Below, piece after piece: positions 11,420-63,940 of a DNA stretch of 64,000 nucleotides. Positions within the stretch are counted from its first letter, which is position 1. Each line of letters starts with the position of its first letter. Source of the DNA: Colius striatus (taxonomy: Eukaryota > Chordata > Aves > Coliiformes > Coliidae); NCBI RefSeq assembly GCF_028858725.1, contig NC_084773.1, positions 7,616,350-7,680,349 of the forward strand, written 5' to 3'. The notes beneath the pieces were generated by a model, which saw only the letters and a list, made by a program, of their open reading frames with translations, had not been told where the DNA came from and searched no databases. The position numbers and the translations under genes are program-made.

Positions 11420-12265
11420 CACCTAGTTTGTCTCCAGTGTGGTTTCATCAATGACCTACATAACTACCTGACATCATTATTATTAAACTTGCATCTGAGA
11501 GAGGCTATCATTAAGCTGGAGGACAGAACTAGAACCTGAAGGTAAAATAAAGCATCAATCAGAGGAAGGATAAATAGGAACATGATAGTAGAATATTTAG
11601 CTGTGTGAATAGAGGCTGATTTGCTATGTAGCAGTCCTAATGAAAAAAGACCTGGGATTTAGCATGAATTAAAAGCTGAATGTATCATACAGTCTTCTGG
11701 GCAGGATGGGGAAGACAAGACGTAGGCTACCAGTATGGTGTTTAATCAACAGTATATCCTTCAAGATCAATAAAATAGTCCTTCAGCTCCAGTTAATGTT
11801 GGTAAAGCCCTGGGTGAAATTCAGCTTTTGGGCTCCATGCTTTGTTACATTTCTGCCAGTTGGACTGTGCCCAGAAGGGACCAACAGGAAAGTCCAGGAA
11901 ATGTGATTTACAGGGAAGACTTGAATAAATTGGAATTGTTTTGCCTGAAGAGAAGGCTAAATGAAGGCATATATTCCCAACTGCACTAGGGAAAAGGAAT
12001 CATCTGTTCTGCCATGCCCATGACAAATAGGATAAACAATAATGGGCTTACATTAAATGAAAGAAGGTTGAGGGTACACGTTGGGGAAATTTTTCTCATA
12101 GTATATATTGTGGAGCAGAGGCATGTACAGCTCCAGAGATTTTGAAGGACTCAGCATTACAATTTTGAAGGGTGGATTAAAAAAAGCTGACAGTAGGTAG
12201 AACTTGCAGGTAGCTGATCTTGACTTGGTACATAGCACAGATGATTTCCAGTTCTGTAAAAATCC
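11420..12265 (+). repeat. Ancient CR1 LINE fragment, 3' half, sense strand
   Basis: Collinear CR1-like segments: 'TTTCATCAATGACCTACATAA' at about 11441 (RT motif region), 'AAAAAAGACCTGGGATTTAGCATG' at about 11643, then 'CCTGAAGAGAAGGCTAAATGAAGG' and 'GAAAGAAGGTTGAGGGTACACGTTGGGGAAATTTTTCTC' at about 11945-12097, which match the CR1 3' region pattern of RRFRLD-type coding. Frameshifts and stops throughout. Confidence 0.6.
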
Positions 12266-20171
<7,906 letters not shown>

Positions 20172-20930
20172 AGTGTGGCCAGAAGAAGATGGCCAAAGCA
20201 GCACCCTGCACTTGAGTAATTTTGAAGTGCTGTTTATTAATCTTAGTGTATGATTACTGGCCTTTTTCATTATCTATAATTTACTTAAGAGATTTAAAAA
20301 TTGAGTCATCTTGCTACCAGTATTTAGAAGCCAACCATGATTTTTATAACAATCTGCATCAAATTCATCTGTGCACCCAAGGTTAACCTCAACATTCCTC
20401 TAACAAACCTTTTCTGCACTCACAGGATATGCCAGGCGCTAATTGAAGACAATTCTCTATCTCCTTTCTTCTCTCTAGAAAGAGAAAAAGCTATCAACAC
20501 AGAGGATTGGTCTGTAACTACTTTATAACTAACGTCCTATTCTAATTGAGTACAACAGTTACGTGGCTGTAAGCGGAACCAAGCGTAGCTTCAGTGCTAT
20601 CACATTTAGGAAGGTCTGATTGTCGTGGCTCAGTGGTGTAAAAACACGTTAGTTTGAAAATGTGATCACTCTGAAATGACCAAGTCCCGTTCAGCTAAGG
20701 AAAAGTGAGGGTTCTGTGGTTTCATGTTAGTTACCTTTTAGTTACTGTGTAATTAGTGCCAGTTTAAATGTATGTTACCAAAAATAAATCTATTTACCCC
20801 AGCTTAGATGTAGTATTTTTTGTATAATTGGATTTCCTAATACTGTTACTTGTAACCTCTGCGTTAAGGTGTTCTGGGTTTTTTAAGAAACTGTATTTGA
20901 AAATAAAGTCCGATGGAAAGCAGCTGATCC
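20172..20930 (+). other. RHOA: RHOA 3' UTR
   Basis: AT-rich UTR of about 0.75 kb with AATAAA at 20783-20788 and 20902-20907. Several blocks (around 20225-20340 and 20710-20860) look nearly the same as the mammalian RHOA 3' UTR as I remember it, and the second hexamer sits where the mammalian transcript ends. A third AATAAA at 21235-21240, followed by GT-rich sequence, could give a longer form. Confidence 0.75.
20902..20907 (+). terminator. RHOA: RHOA main poly(A) signal
   Basis: AATAAA about 730 bp after the stop; context resembles the terminal hexamer of mammalian RHOA. Confidence 0.65.
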
Positions 20931-21234
20931 TCTTCCCCTGTTCATTTGTAAGAGTCTGACCCATGTGAGTGACTGGAGTGGTCTGCACACCCAGGAGGAG
21001 CTTTTCCCGTGCCGTAGGGATGAGAACAGAGCCTGCTCGCACTCCAAGCTTCTGAACTGTTCAGTTGCCTTAAGTTCATTGCTGGACCCAGTTTCAAAAC
21101 TTTAAAAAAACAAAGGAGACTTTTTGTGTAAGTTTGGTTACCGTGTAGTGATCAGACTCCTAACCTGTGAACTTCTTGCTGTTCTGCAGCCAACTAAACT
21201 CTTTCTGTATTTTCATTTTTCCAACAACTAATAG

Positions 21235-21240
21235 AATAAA
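21235..21240 (+). terminator. RHOA: Possible distal RHOA poly(A) signal
   Basis: AATAAA followed about 25 bases later by a GT-rich downstream element (TGGTGTCTGT). Confidence 0.4.
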
Positions 21241-21269
21241 GGCAGTTTTCTAAGCTCCCTGTATCCTGG

Positions 21270-24200
21270 TGTCTGTATTCCTCACTCTGGGCTCTTGGCC
21301 CAGTGGCTGGCAGCCTGAATCAGAAATACCATTTTTGATACAGCTGTGATCACATTCACTGAGCAGTTGCAAGTGCTTCAGTACTTACTTCTGTTTCCCA
21401 GCAAGCGATACCCTTCCACTGCTTGTGGTGGTTTCCCAAAGCTGCAGCAGAGCAGAGGTGGAATCCCTCACCCAGCCTGACCCCTGTGGTGAGGGGCAAA
21501 GCTGCTTTTGGTATTCAAACCAGATGAGAGTACATCAGTTGGGTTGCATTTGTTGTGGGTGTGTGGGAAGAAGAGAGAAGACAAGGGCAGTGGGATGCAG
21601 CACTTCACATGTCCCATGCGCTGCAGCACCTGCAGAGTGTGTGTGGCAGCGTGTTTGCTGTGCTATTCTCATGGGGGATGCCTTCAAGTGCTGCAAGGAG
21701 GTACAGGCTGTGCTGCAGCCCCACTGGAGAGCAGCTTGCCCTGTGTGGGGAGCGGTAGAAAGAGCACCTGCCCCTGTGTTTACAGCAGCTGTGGCTGAGC
21801 TGAATGCCTCTGCCTGCAGGCAGGTGTCAGGGAGGGAGCCTGGCTGTGGATGACAGCCTATGAAGTGAGCACCCAGCTGCAGCCTAGTAATGTCCTAAAA
21901 AATGCCAAGGTCACTTTCTCTGTTGCTTTTTGACAATGATTTCAATTCCTTTTCCTGCAACAAAAGACACAGAAGTGCTCTGTAACCTCTGTCCTCTTCC
22001 TCTGCAGCCCCATGTGCCCCAGGGTGAAGTGTCTGCCCAGGCCGGGGTGGCACTGGCACCCACTGCACCCTTCCCTCCTTCCTCTCCTGCCTGTTCTCTT
22101 GACTGCATGGGGTGGTGGGATGGACTGAGCAGGAAGTTCCCAGCTGCTGCTGCAGGGCTGCCCAGGACGTCCTCCACTGCCTGTTGACAGGCTTGCTCAC
22201 TCCTGTGCAGTTCCCTTTTCTGGGGGATTTATTGCTGGGTGGTTTTGGGGCAATGGTTGCAGTTGAGCAAAACGGGTTTTTCAGGCTTCTGGAGCTGTTG
22301 GGTCACAGTTCTCTATAGTCACAGTTACAGTGCAGCTTTTCAGGGGTTTTGAATAAGGTCTGTGTTCTTCAGACCCAACTCATGGGTTGTCTGCTGGTGC
22401 ATTTCCACCAGAAGTGATTCATTTGTTATCCCAGTATTAACCTAAGCTCTCATGAACCTCCAGCACCACCTTCCCACCTCTTCTGTCATGTCTACCAGCT
22501 AGCATTGGGTTTCCAGGCCTGCTCTACCTTTCTCCATCTCCAGATGTGTTGGAGTCAGTGTCTCTAGATCCCTCTCCTTGTCCTTGGCACCACTGGTATC
22601 GGTGCAGAAGCCTACTTAGGAGCACATGACTCTTATCAGCCTTTCTCAGCCTTCCTGCCTTAGAGGGCTGTCTGCCTGTCTCCCTGTGGGTTCCCATCAC
22701 ATCTGTCATTTCTGGAGACCACCTTTTTTCTGGATGAAACTGAGGACATGGACAGTCAGACCAGATGTGGGAAATGAGAGCTTGGTGAGAGAGAGCGATC
22801 CAGACAGGCAAGGAGCTGTGAAAGGGGCAGGGGAAAAGCTAGGAGCCATATTCCAGCTCCCTGGCCAGGGAGAAGATGGAGCAATGTGACCTTTGCAATT
22901 AGTGACTGCTATTGTTGTTAAACAGCAACTTTCTGACCTCACAGGACAACTGTCACTCGTCACACGTCTCAAAAGGTGTCCATTGAGCTCATGTGGTCCC
23001 TCAGCAGCTCCTGGCACTCCTCTGGATCCAAGTTCAGCTGGCCCCACAGAATGTGTCCAGGCACAGGGCGTAGCTCTGAGCCAACAAGAAAGTTGAACTC
23101 ACTTAAGTTTCCTTAAAACTTAGTCATCAAGGAAAGGGAAAGCCCTAACCTGTGCTTGTCTGAAAAGGGCAGGGCCTCAGAAGTGAACTCCCTACTTCAG
23201 AGGAAATCCCAGGTCCTGCCTGAGGACAAGGTGCCAGTCTGAGCAAGTGTCAAAAGCAGCAGCAGAGATGCCTCTGTGGCACTGCCCTCAAGGTCAACCT
23301 GAAGAGAAATTCCCCTTCTTTAAGCCACCTTGGCTCGCCATGCCCAGCAGGTGAGGAGTCTGTGTGGACTGTAACCCCTCCCTGAATCAAGAGCAAACAT
23401 GGTCATGTGCCTCTGCTCCTCTCAGCAGCCATTCCCTGGCTGCTCTGACCCCTCCCAGGACACTTTCTCATGGCTCCTGCTATCAGTGCTGCAACACGCT
23501 GCAGAAATTTTGAGTCCCCAAAACTCACCACAGACAGGAACTGCTCCAGTTCCTGGCTGTGAGAACAGGTGCCAAGAGTGGCCCATACCCTGCAGTCACC
23601 TGGGAGCCCAGCGCAGAGCATTCTGTGGTGTCTTGATAGTGACAGCTGGCATTTTGTGATGAGTGTCTGCTACCAAGCATGAAAGAGAGCAGAGAGTAGA
23701 CGGAGGCCCAGGCTGCCTTGGCTGGGGGCCAGGGCTGATAAGCAGCTGTCTGACCTTGGGGCTGCTGTGAATGGAGCTCACTTAGCACAAACAACTTCGC
23801 TAGGGGCTCCTGCTTCGCCATGGGGGCTGTGCAGAAGCTGAGGCCCTAGGTCCCTGCAGAGCTGTGCTGCCCTGCAATCCCCATTGGCCCCACCTTGAGA
23901 CCTGGCCCTGGCACTGCCTTTTCACCACATCCTCTGGAGGATGGTGAAGTTTCAGCACAAAGGCCTGTGGAGGAGTGGCTGGGCCATGTTACCTCATGTG
24001 TGTACAGGCAAGAGTCAGCTTAGCTCACCTAGGGCTGCCTTAAATTCATGAAAGCAAGCAGTCTCTGCTGCCAGATCTAAAACTCTCTAAACCAGACAAG
24101 CAGTAAAGCAAGAAATGGAAAAGCCAGGGATGGGGAAAAGCAAACGCTCAAGGGAAGGGAGGCTTTACCAGTCTCCCCTTTTCCCCCAGAGGTGGAAAAA

Positions 24201-24480
24201 TTAGAGGAAACTGAAGAAGGGGATTTGTGGCCCCTTTTGGACCTCTCGTATTCCTTCTCCCGGTGCACAAGTGGAACGTGCTGCTCTCTCAAAAGCTACT
24301 CGCACTGGCAGCAAGGAGGCTGCTGCTGCCCCTGGCGCTGCCCTGTCCTTCTGGCCACCATGAAGGTTCGAGCTCCTGGGAGCACTTTGCGTTTGGCTGA
24401 TTTTCCACAGCGTTTCTGAGGTTGGGTGACACTCTCCTGCCTGTGCCTTACCCGTGGATGTACAAACCACCCAGCTCTGG
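21270..24480. other. RHOA-GPX1 intergenic region
   Basis: About 3.2 kb, moderately GC-rich. Open frames here have no recognisable protein motif and no consistent splice structure. No CR1 or LTR copy is obvious. Confidence 0.55.
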
Positions 24481-24588
24481 GTTTTTAATTTACCATAACG
24501 CCACTCGAAAAGGGAGGGCCCCCTCGGGAGCGGCGCGGGGCGGAGCGCTGGGGCGGGTTCGGCAGCTGGGGAGGGCGCGGGGCGGAGC

Positions 24589-24710
24589 GGGGCCATCGCG
24601 GCGGCAGTGCGGGGCCATCGCGGCGGCAGTGCGGGGCCATCGCGGCGGCAGTGCGGGGCCATCGCGGCGGCAGTGCGGGGCCATCGCGGAGGCAGTGCGG
24701 ACCATGGCGG
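24589..24710 (+). repeat. 22-bp tandem repeat array running into the GPX1 start codon
   Basis: Five units with the pattern GGGGCCATCGCGGCGGCAGTGC start at 24589, 24611, 24633, 24655 and 24677 (the fifth has one substitution). A sixth, diverged unit begins at 24699 and contains the GPX1 ATG at 24704: GCCATCGCGG became ACCATGGCGG. The array lies in the GC-rich GPX1 promoter/5' UTR. Confidence 0.9.
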
Positions 24711-24943
24711 CAGCGAGTGCGGCACGGCTGGCGGGGCTGGCGGGGCTGGTGGCGCGGCCCCTCGGCGCGGCCGAGCCGCTGGCCCTGAACTCGTTCCAGG
24801 GGAAAGTGCTGCTGGTGGTCAACGTGGCTTCGCTCTGAGGAACCACCACCCGCGACTACCTGCAGCTCAGGGAGCTGCAGGAGCGGTATGGGCCCCGCGG
24901 GCTGCAGGTCCTTGCCTTCCCCTGCAACCAGTTCGGGCACCAG
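24704..24943 (+). CDS. GPX1: GPX1 exon 1 (residues 1-80, includes Sec45)
   Basis: 240 nt, 80 codons with one in-frame TGA read as Sec. Donor CAG|GTAGGG, phase 0. Confidence 0.95.
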
Positions 24944-25395
24944 GTAGGGCCCGGGGCCAGGCGGGGGCGGGGGAGGAGCCGCCGGGCACGGCGGGGCTCT
25001 GACGGGCATGGCTCGGGGCGGGTTTGCTTTTGTTTCCCCAGGAAAATACTACCAACGACGAGATCCTGCTTTCGCTGGAGTATGTTCGTCCCGGCAAGGG
25101 GTACAAGCCCAATTTCATCGTGTTTGAGAAGTGCGAGGTGAACGGGAAGAACGCGCACCCTCTCTTCACCTTCCTGAAAGAGGCTCTGCCCTACCCTCAC
25201 GACGACCCCTCCTCGCTGATGACCAACCCCCAGTACATCATCTGGTCCCCCGTGTGCCGCAACGACATCTCCTGGAACTTTGAGAAGTTCCTCATCGGCC
25301 CCGACGGCGTGCCCTTCAAACGCTACAGCCGCCACTTCGAAACCATCAAGATCCAGGATGATATCGAGTTGCTTCTGAAGAAGGTTTCCAAATAA
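24704..25395 (+). CDS. GPX1: GPX1 glutathione peroxidase 1, selenoprotein, two exons
   Basis: Cytosolic/mitochondrial enzyme reducing H2O2 and small hydroperoxides with glutathione. Exons 24704-24943 and 25042-25395 are joined across a 98-bp intron, giving 197 residues with stop TAA. The TGA at 24836-24838 is codon 45 and falls at the selenocysteine position (NVASL-Sec-GTT). The other catalytic residues are present: Gln80 (last codon of exon 1), Trp158 and Asn159 in SWNFEKF. A SECIS element follows in the 3' UTR. The start is chosen by family length and Kozak context (ACCATGG). The N-terminus (residues 1-24) is Ala/Leu/Arg-rich, as in other GPX1. GPX2 is less likely because of the neighbourhood between RHOA and USP4. 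Confidence 0.96.
24836..24838 (+). other. GPX1: In-frame UGA selenocysteine codon (Sec45)
   Basis: TGA lies between conserved VASL and GTT residues, with conserved GPX coding sequence continuing in frame on both sides. Recoding is supported by the SECIS at 25496-25568. Confidence 0.95.
25042..25395 (+). CDS. GPX1: GPX1 exon 2 (residues 81-197 and stop)
   Basis: 354 nt after acceptor TTTCCCCAG. Encodes the rest of the thioredoxin-like fold, including Trp158 and Asn159. Confidence 0.96.
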   Translation, partial: ENTTNDEILLSLEYVRPGKGYKPNFIVFEKCEVNGKNAHPLFTFLKEALPYPHDDPSSLMTNPQYIIWSPVCRNDISWNFEKFLIGPDGVPFKRYSRHFETIKIQDDIELLLKKVSK

Positions 25396-25495
25396 AGTGG
25401 AGGAGTGGCGCAGAGTTTGCTTCCTGCTCGCCTGGCTGTGCTCCTGCCTGCTTATCTTGTAGGCAGCTGCTGCCCTGGCAGAAACCCCAATGTCT

Positions 25496-25568
25496 CGTGC
25501 ACATTTTGCTTATGATGGTGCACCTTCCAAATTCTTGAGGTGTATCTGATGTTTTCAAAAGTTGCACG
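25496..25568 (+). promoter_or_regulatory. GPX1: SECIS element of GPX1
   Basis: Stem-loop with the eukaryotic SECIS core. ATGA at 25512-25515 lies opposite TGAT at 25547-25550 (non-Watson-Crick quartet). The upper helix is TGCACCT/AGGTGTA (25519-25525 with 25538-25544), with an apical loop carrying AAA at 25529-25531. The lower helix pairs CGTGCA (25496-25501) with TGCACG (25563-25568), plus TTTTG with CAAAA. It lies about 100 nt after the stop codon, a normal distance, and recruits SBP2 for Sec insertion. Confidence 0.92.
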
Positions 25569-25635
25569 TGAATGTTTGGGAAACTATGCTGGGAAAAAGC
25601 AGCTGCGAGTCTCAGCAGCTTACTGTGATTCTCTG

Positions 25636-25641
25636 AATAAA
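25636..25641 (+). terminator. GPX1: GPX1 poly(A) signal
   Basis: AATAAA about 240 bp after the stop and 70 bp after the SECIS. Confidence 0.8.
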
Positions 25642-25664
25642 AAGAATATTCTTTTTAAGGCTCT

Positions 25665-28620
25665 GGCTTGATAAATCTGGGCAAGTTGAGTAAAGCATGG
25701 TGGCCCTGTGACTTGTTCACTGTGTGGGTGTTCATGGGCTGACTCGAACCACTCGGGCAGGTTGTGCAGTCAGGCTGAAATCTGAACGCAGCCCTTGTGC
25801 AGCGTGAGGGGCAAAGAGCGTGAGCTCTGCCAACTGTTGATCTCTCTACAGCAGCCTGTTGCCCTGTGCACGGTGAGCTGGGCAGAGTGGGAGTGGCACA
25901 GCACAGAGCTTGCAAAACTGCCTGCTGGGCCTCACTGAGCACTTGTCTGCAGAGCAAGGACACAGTGGCACACAGGGTGATTTTATACTGGCTGAGGAAC
26001 TCCCAGCTTGGCTACCAAGCAATAATCCTTCAGGGAGGTAGATGTGTGAGTGTGCAGCCTGCGCGGGTGTGGTTGAACTGGCAGCGGCTTTGGGGAAAAG
26101 GGCCCATCAGCCAAGGCCTATCTTGTCATTTGGCCCTCCTTGGCAGATGCCCATGGGGGACTTGGAACAGAAATAGCACCTGCCCCTCCTCGGCTCTATC
26201 CCCATTTGCACGGGCGTAGCCCAATACAGATCTCTTTGTATTCACCCAGTCCCATGCAAAGCCCAAAATGCCTTTGTGCATCTCCAAAGCAGGATTTGCC
26301 TGTGACAAAGTGCAGGTGCAGCAGGGTTCTCACCTCCCCATTTCACAGGTTGCTTTGCTACTGTATCTACACTCAAGGCCCTCTCTGGGCTGAGGAAAGA
26401 CACAGGCAAAACCTACAGCCAGCTCCACCCTGCTCTCCGCTTCCCCTGAGTCATTGAGCTTTGAACTCTGATTGCGCAATCCTCAACGGACTGTTTCTTA
26501 ACTTCCAGTGCAGCTTTGTGGAAAAAAAACCCCAGGATGTTTTCAGTAGCTATTTCAGCTTTGGAGCAGAAGCTGCTTGATTTCGGGATGATTTCTTTTT
26601 CAGTTCAATCTACTTCCCTCGGTAATGCAGGCTGCTGAAATGTGTGGTGCCGACAGGGGATCATGGGCAACAGGAACTCACTGCACTGAAAAGAAAACTT
26701 TTTCTCCACATGAGCTGTGGCACTTCCTCAATCCTTACTCATCAAACTCGAGCCTTTTGAGCAGTTCCTCCTTTGCTTTGTCTGTTCTTTATCAGCATGC
26801 GGCCTCTGCTGACCCCACCCCCACGAGGAAGAACACCTTAAACCTCCACCCCTGACAAAAAGAGGTCAAAAAGGCATCTTACACTGTGTTTATCCAGTGC
26901 TAATGGCTGAGGGATTTATTTACCTGATGGCTGCTGGGGTTGTGCTAGCAGAAAACACATACAGCCAGCCAGCAGAAGCTCAATGACATGTTTCCAGGAT
27001 GGAAATTGGCCATTTCAGCAGGAAAAGGAACAATCCCAGTGTAAACACAGCAGCAGGAACTCTGCAGTGTAGATACAAGCCTCCCAGCCTTATTCCCCAA
27101 ACTTGGGTGGCCGGTGGGCTGGAAACCCACGGCAGAAGATTGCACCTGAAAGTGGCTGTGACCAGAGGGCAGGAGGACACTGCAGCACTGCACGAAGCAG
27201 CTCTATGCTGAGAGCCAACCTGAAGAATCCCAGGTGACTCCTTGGGGATTATAAAACATCCTAGTTCTGTTTCTGTCATTTCAGAGAGAAACAGACTGAC
27301 TCAGTAGGAAACCTGGAAATAAATACCTCTACTTTAGCACGCTTGGATGTTTCCAAGGCTTGAGGATGTTTTATCCTTTCAACATCTCTTATGTCTTACA
27401 CTCGATATTTTTTTTCACTGTACTTGTTACATGGCTGCAGAGATAATTACCTTTCCCACTCCTGTCTCCCTCTCCCAGGTGCCCTGGTGTTCTGCTCACC
27501 AAAACCTAGCATATCTGCTGAAATCACAGATGGTGAGATGTGGTGTTCAAAACTGCCTACTCAACAGAAATGCCATCAAGTGGAGCCCAAGATCTTTCTC
27601 ACTCAGACTTTTACATGTTCTTCCAGCTGTTTAGAATCCTTTTCCCCTTCCAATGAGGTGGCTTTTAGTCACAATTTTCTATCACTGCCATCATAAGGCA
27701 GTGACAGGAATGCCCCAGTGGACACTCCCTTTATTCTAATACAGTTTACAGGACTCCTTTGTCTCCATGTGAACATCGACCTCTAGCCACAGGATTTTTC
27801 CCAACAGCAGGTAGGAAACACCTGCCTGCAACTGGGTGGCACTTCAAAAGGCTTTGTTCTTGATGCCACTCTGGAGACAAGGGCAGGAAGCCGAATGGCT
27901 GAAAGTGCTCCAGGAGACAGAAGAACACAGACACTCCCATCAACAGTGAAACTGTAACAGTGCCATTTCCTAGTACTGAATCAGAAAGTTTTGAAAGAGG
28001 CCATTTTAATTATCACACTTTCTATTAGAAGTAATTCGTTAGCAGAGTGAGGTCAGGCACATAAGCATTATCTCAGAACAGCTGACTCATGTTAAAAACA
28101 CACCCAGCCTTGCCCTAACAGGGTGTGTTAGTTTCTTAAAGCCTGAAGAGGCTCTGCCCTCTGAGAAAAACAGAAGTAACAGGGCTCAACTCTCACTGGA
28201 AGGAGAAAATGGCTGTCTTTTTTAGCCTTGTATTTTTTTTCCCTTCTGTCAAAAAATAAGTGGCCTTTAGCATTTCCTGTGGGTTGCTGCAGCACTGCCA
28301 GGCCTGGCTGGCTGGAGGCGAAGCCCATCTGCCCACCGTGCTGCTAGGAGCTCCCCTGCATGCCAGACATGGCCCCAGCACACCACCCCCTGCCTTTATT
28401 TTTCCTGTGAGGTGAGTGGATTGCTGTGGTGCATCAGTTTAACGCAGGCTCTTGAGTCTCCCATCATCAGCTGAGCCTTTCCCGATTTTCCCACTTCTCA
28501 AGGGCTCCCTGGGCAGCACAAGATTCGCTACTTGAGAGGCAAACGCCTACACTGCTTCTTGAGAAGTCCTTTCCAGAGACACTTTCAAAACCTTGGCTGG
28601 TTACTCAGCCCCGCTCTATC
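25665..28620. other. GPX1-USP4 intergenic region
   Basis: About 3 kb with no recognisable gene. Short open frames on both strands lack motifs. It becomes GC-rich only beyond about 28620. Confidence 0.55.
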
Positions 28621-28740
28621 GCTTATTGCCTTAACAGCCGCCAGGCCGCTTCCCCGCAGCCAACGCCCTGGCCAGGGGCCGCAGGCAGCGAGCGCCGGCG
28701 GGGAACGGCGCCGGGCACACTGGCACCGCACCGAGCGCTT

Positions 28741-29087
28741 CAGCCTCCTGCTGTGGAGCAGGCAGCCCCGCAAGGCCCTCCCGGCCGCGGCGGCACGGCT
28801 TCAGCCTCCTGCTGTGGAGCAGGCAGCCCCGCAAGGCCTCCCGGCCGCGGCGGCACGGCTTCAGCCTCCTGCTGTGGAGCAGGCAGCCCCGCAAGGCCTC
28901 CCGGCCGCGGCGGCACGGCTTCAGCCTCCTGCTGTGGAGCAGGCAGCCCCGCAAGGCCTCCCGGCCGCGGCGGCACGGCTTCAGCCTCCTGCTGTGGAGC
29001 AGGCAGCCCCGCAAGGCCTCCCGGCCGCGGCGGCACGGCTTCAGCCTCCTGCTGTGGAGCAGGCAGCCCCGCAAGGCCGGCACGGCA
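28741..29087 (+). repeat. 60-bp minisatellite, about 5.6 units, upstream of USP4
   Basis: Units start at 28741 (61 bp, one extra C), then 28802, 28862, 28922, 28982 and a truncated unit at 29042. Units 2-5 look identical. Each contains CCTGCTGTGGAGCAGG, a perfect 6-bp hairpin with a GTGG loop (first copy 28747-28762). Because 60 is divisible by three, both strands show long spurious open frames. Confidence 0.95.
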
Positions 29088-29285
29088 GCGGGACGCGGCA
29101 CGAGCGCAGCCCCACGCCTGCGCGAGCCCGTGGCACGCGGCGCCAAGATGGCGGCGGCCGCCCGCGGCCCCACCCCCGCCGTCAGGGGGCGCGCGCGGGA
29201 GGGGGCGGGGCTGGCGCGGCGGCCACACCCAGCGCGCGTGCGCACGCGGGCCGACGTCCGCTCGCGCCGGGGCTCGCGCACCGAC

Positions 29286-63707
<34,422 letters not shown>

Positions 63708-63940
63708 ACAGCACCTCCAGCACTCATGTTAGTGGGCACTCTCTCAAAGCCATGCCTGAGGCATCTGAAAATTTTTCTTCCTTCTATAGGAGTCAAGCAG
63801 AAAATCTAGCGCTGAAAGATTCAGTGCTGGGGGTTGCAGAATAGCACTGGAGAGCCAGGAATAGGTGCTGACACTATTTAGAGGCCAAAAATAATATATA
63901 TTGGAGCTTCAATAAAGTTCTTTTTAAAATCTGGCTGAGC
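63708..63940 (+). terminator. USP4: USP4 3' UTR and poly(A) signal
   Basis: About 230-bp UTR with AATAAA at 63911-63916, followed by a TG-rich stretch. No other gene starts before the window ends. Confidence 0.8.

Noticed and set aside
21425-21853. 142-codon ORF between RHOA and GPX1
   Set aside because: Cys-rich by composition only, no signal peptide or family pattern, no splice or poly(A) support.
23650-23745. Possible box C/D snoRNA (GTGATGA followed by CTGA)
   Set aside because: No terminal stem, no C'/D' pair and an intergenic position; the motifs are short enough to occur by chance.
24422-24838. 138-codon ORF ending at the TGA in the GPX1 region, suggesting a truncated or nonsense-mutated gene
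   Set aside because: The stop is the selenocysteine codon; conserved GPX coding sequence continues in frame and a SECIS follows. Upstream codons are promoter/repeat sequence.
24201-25009. Long minus-strand open frames (up to 174 codons) across GPX1
   Set aside because: They are shadows of a 22-bp GC-rich repeat and of GPX1 exon 1; the repeated peptides have no homology that I recognise.
28741-29087. CRISPR-like array
   Set aside because: Repeat units are contiguous with no unique spacers, and the DNA is vertebrate. The same reasoning applies to the 22-bp array at 24589.
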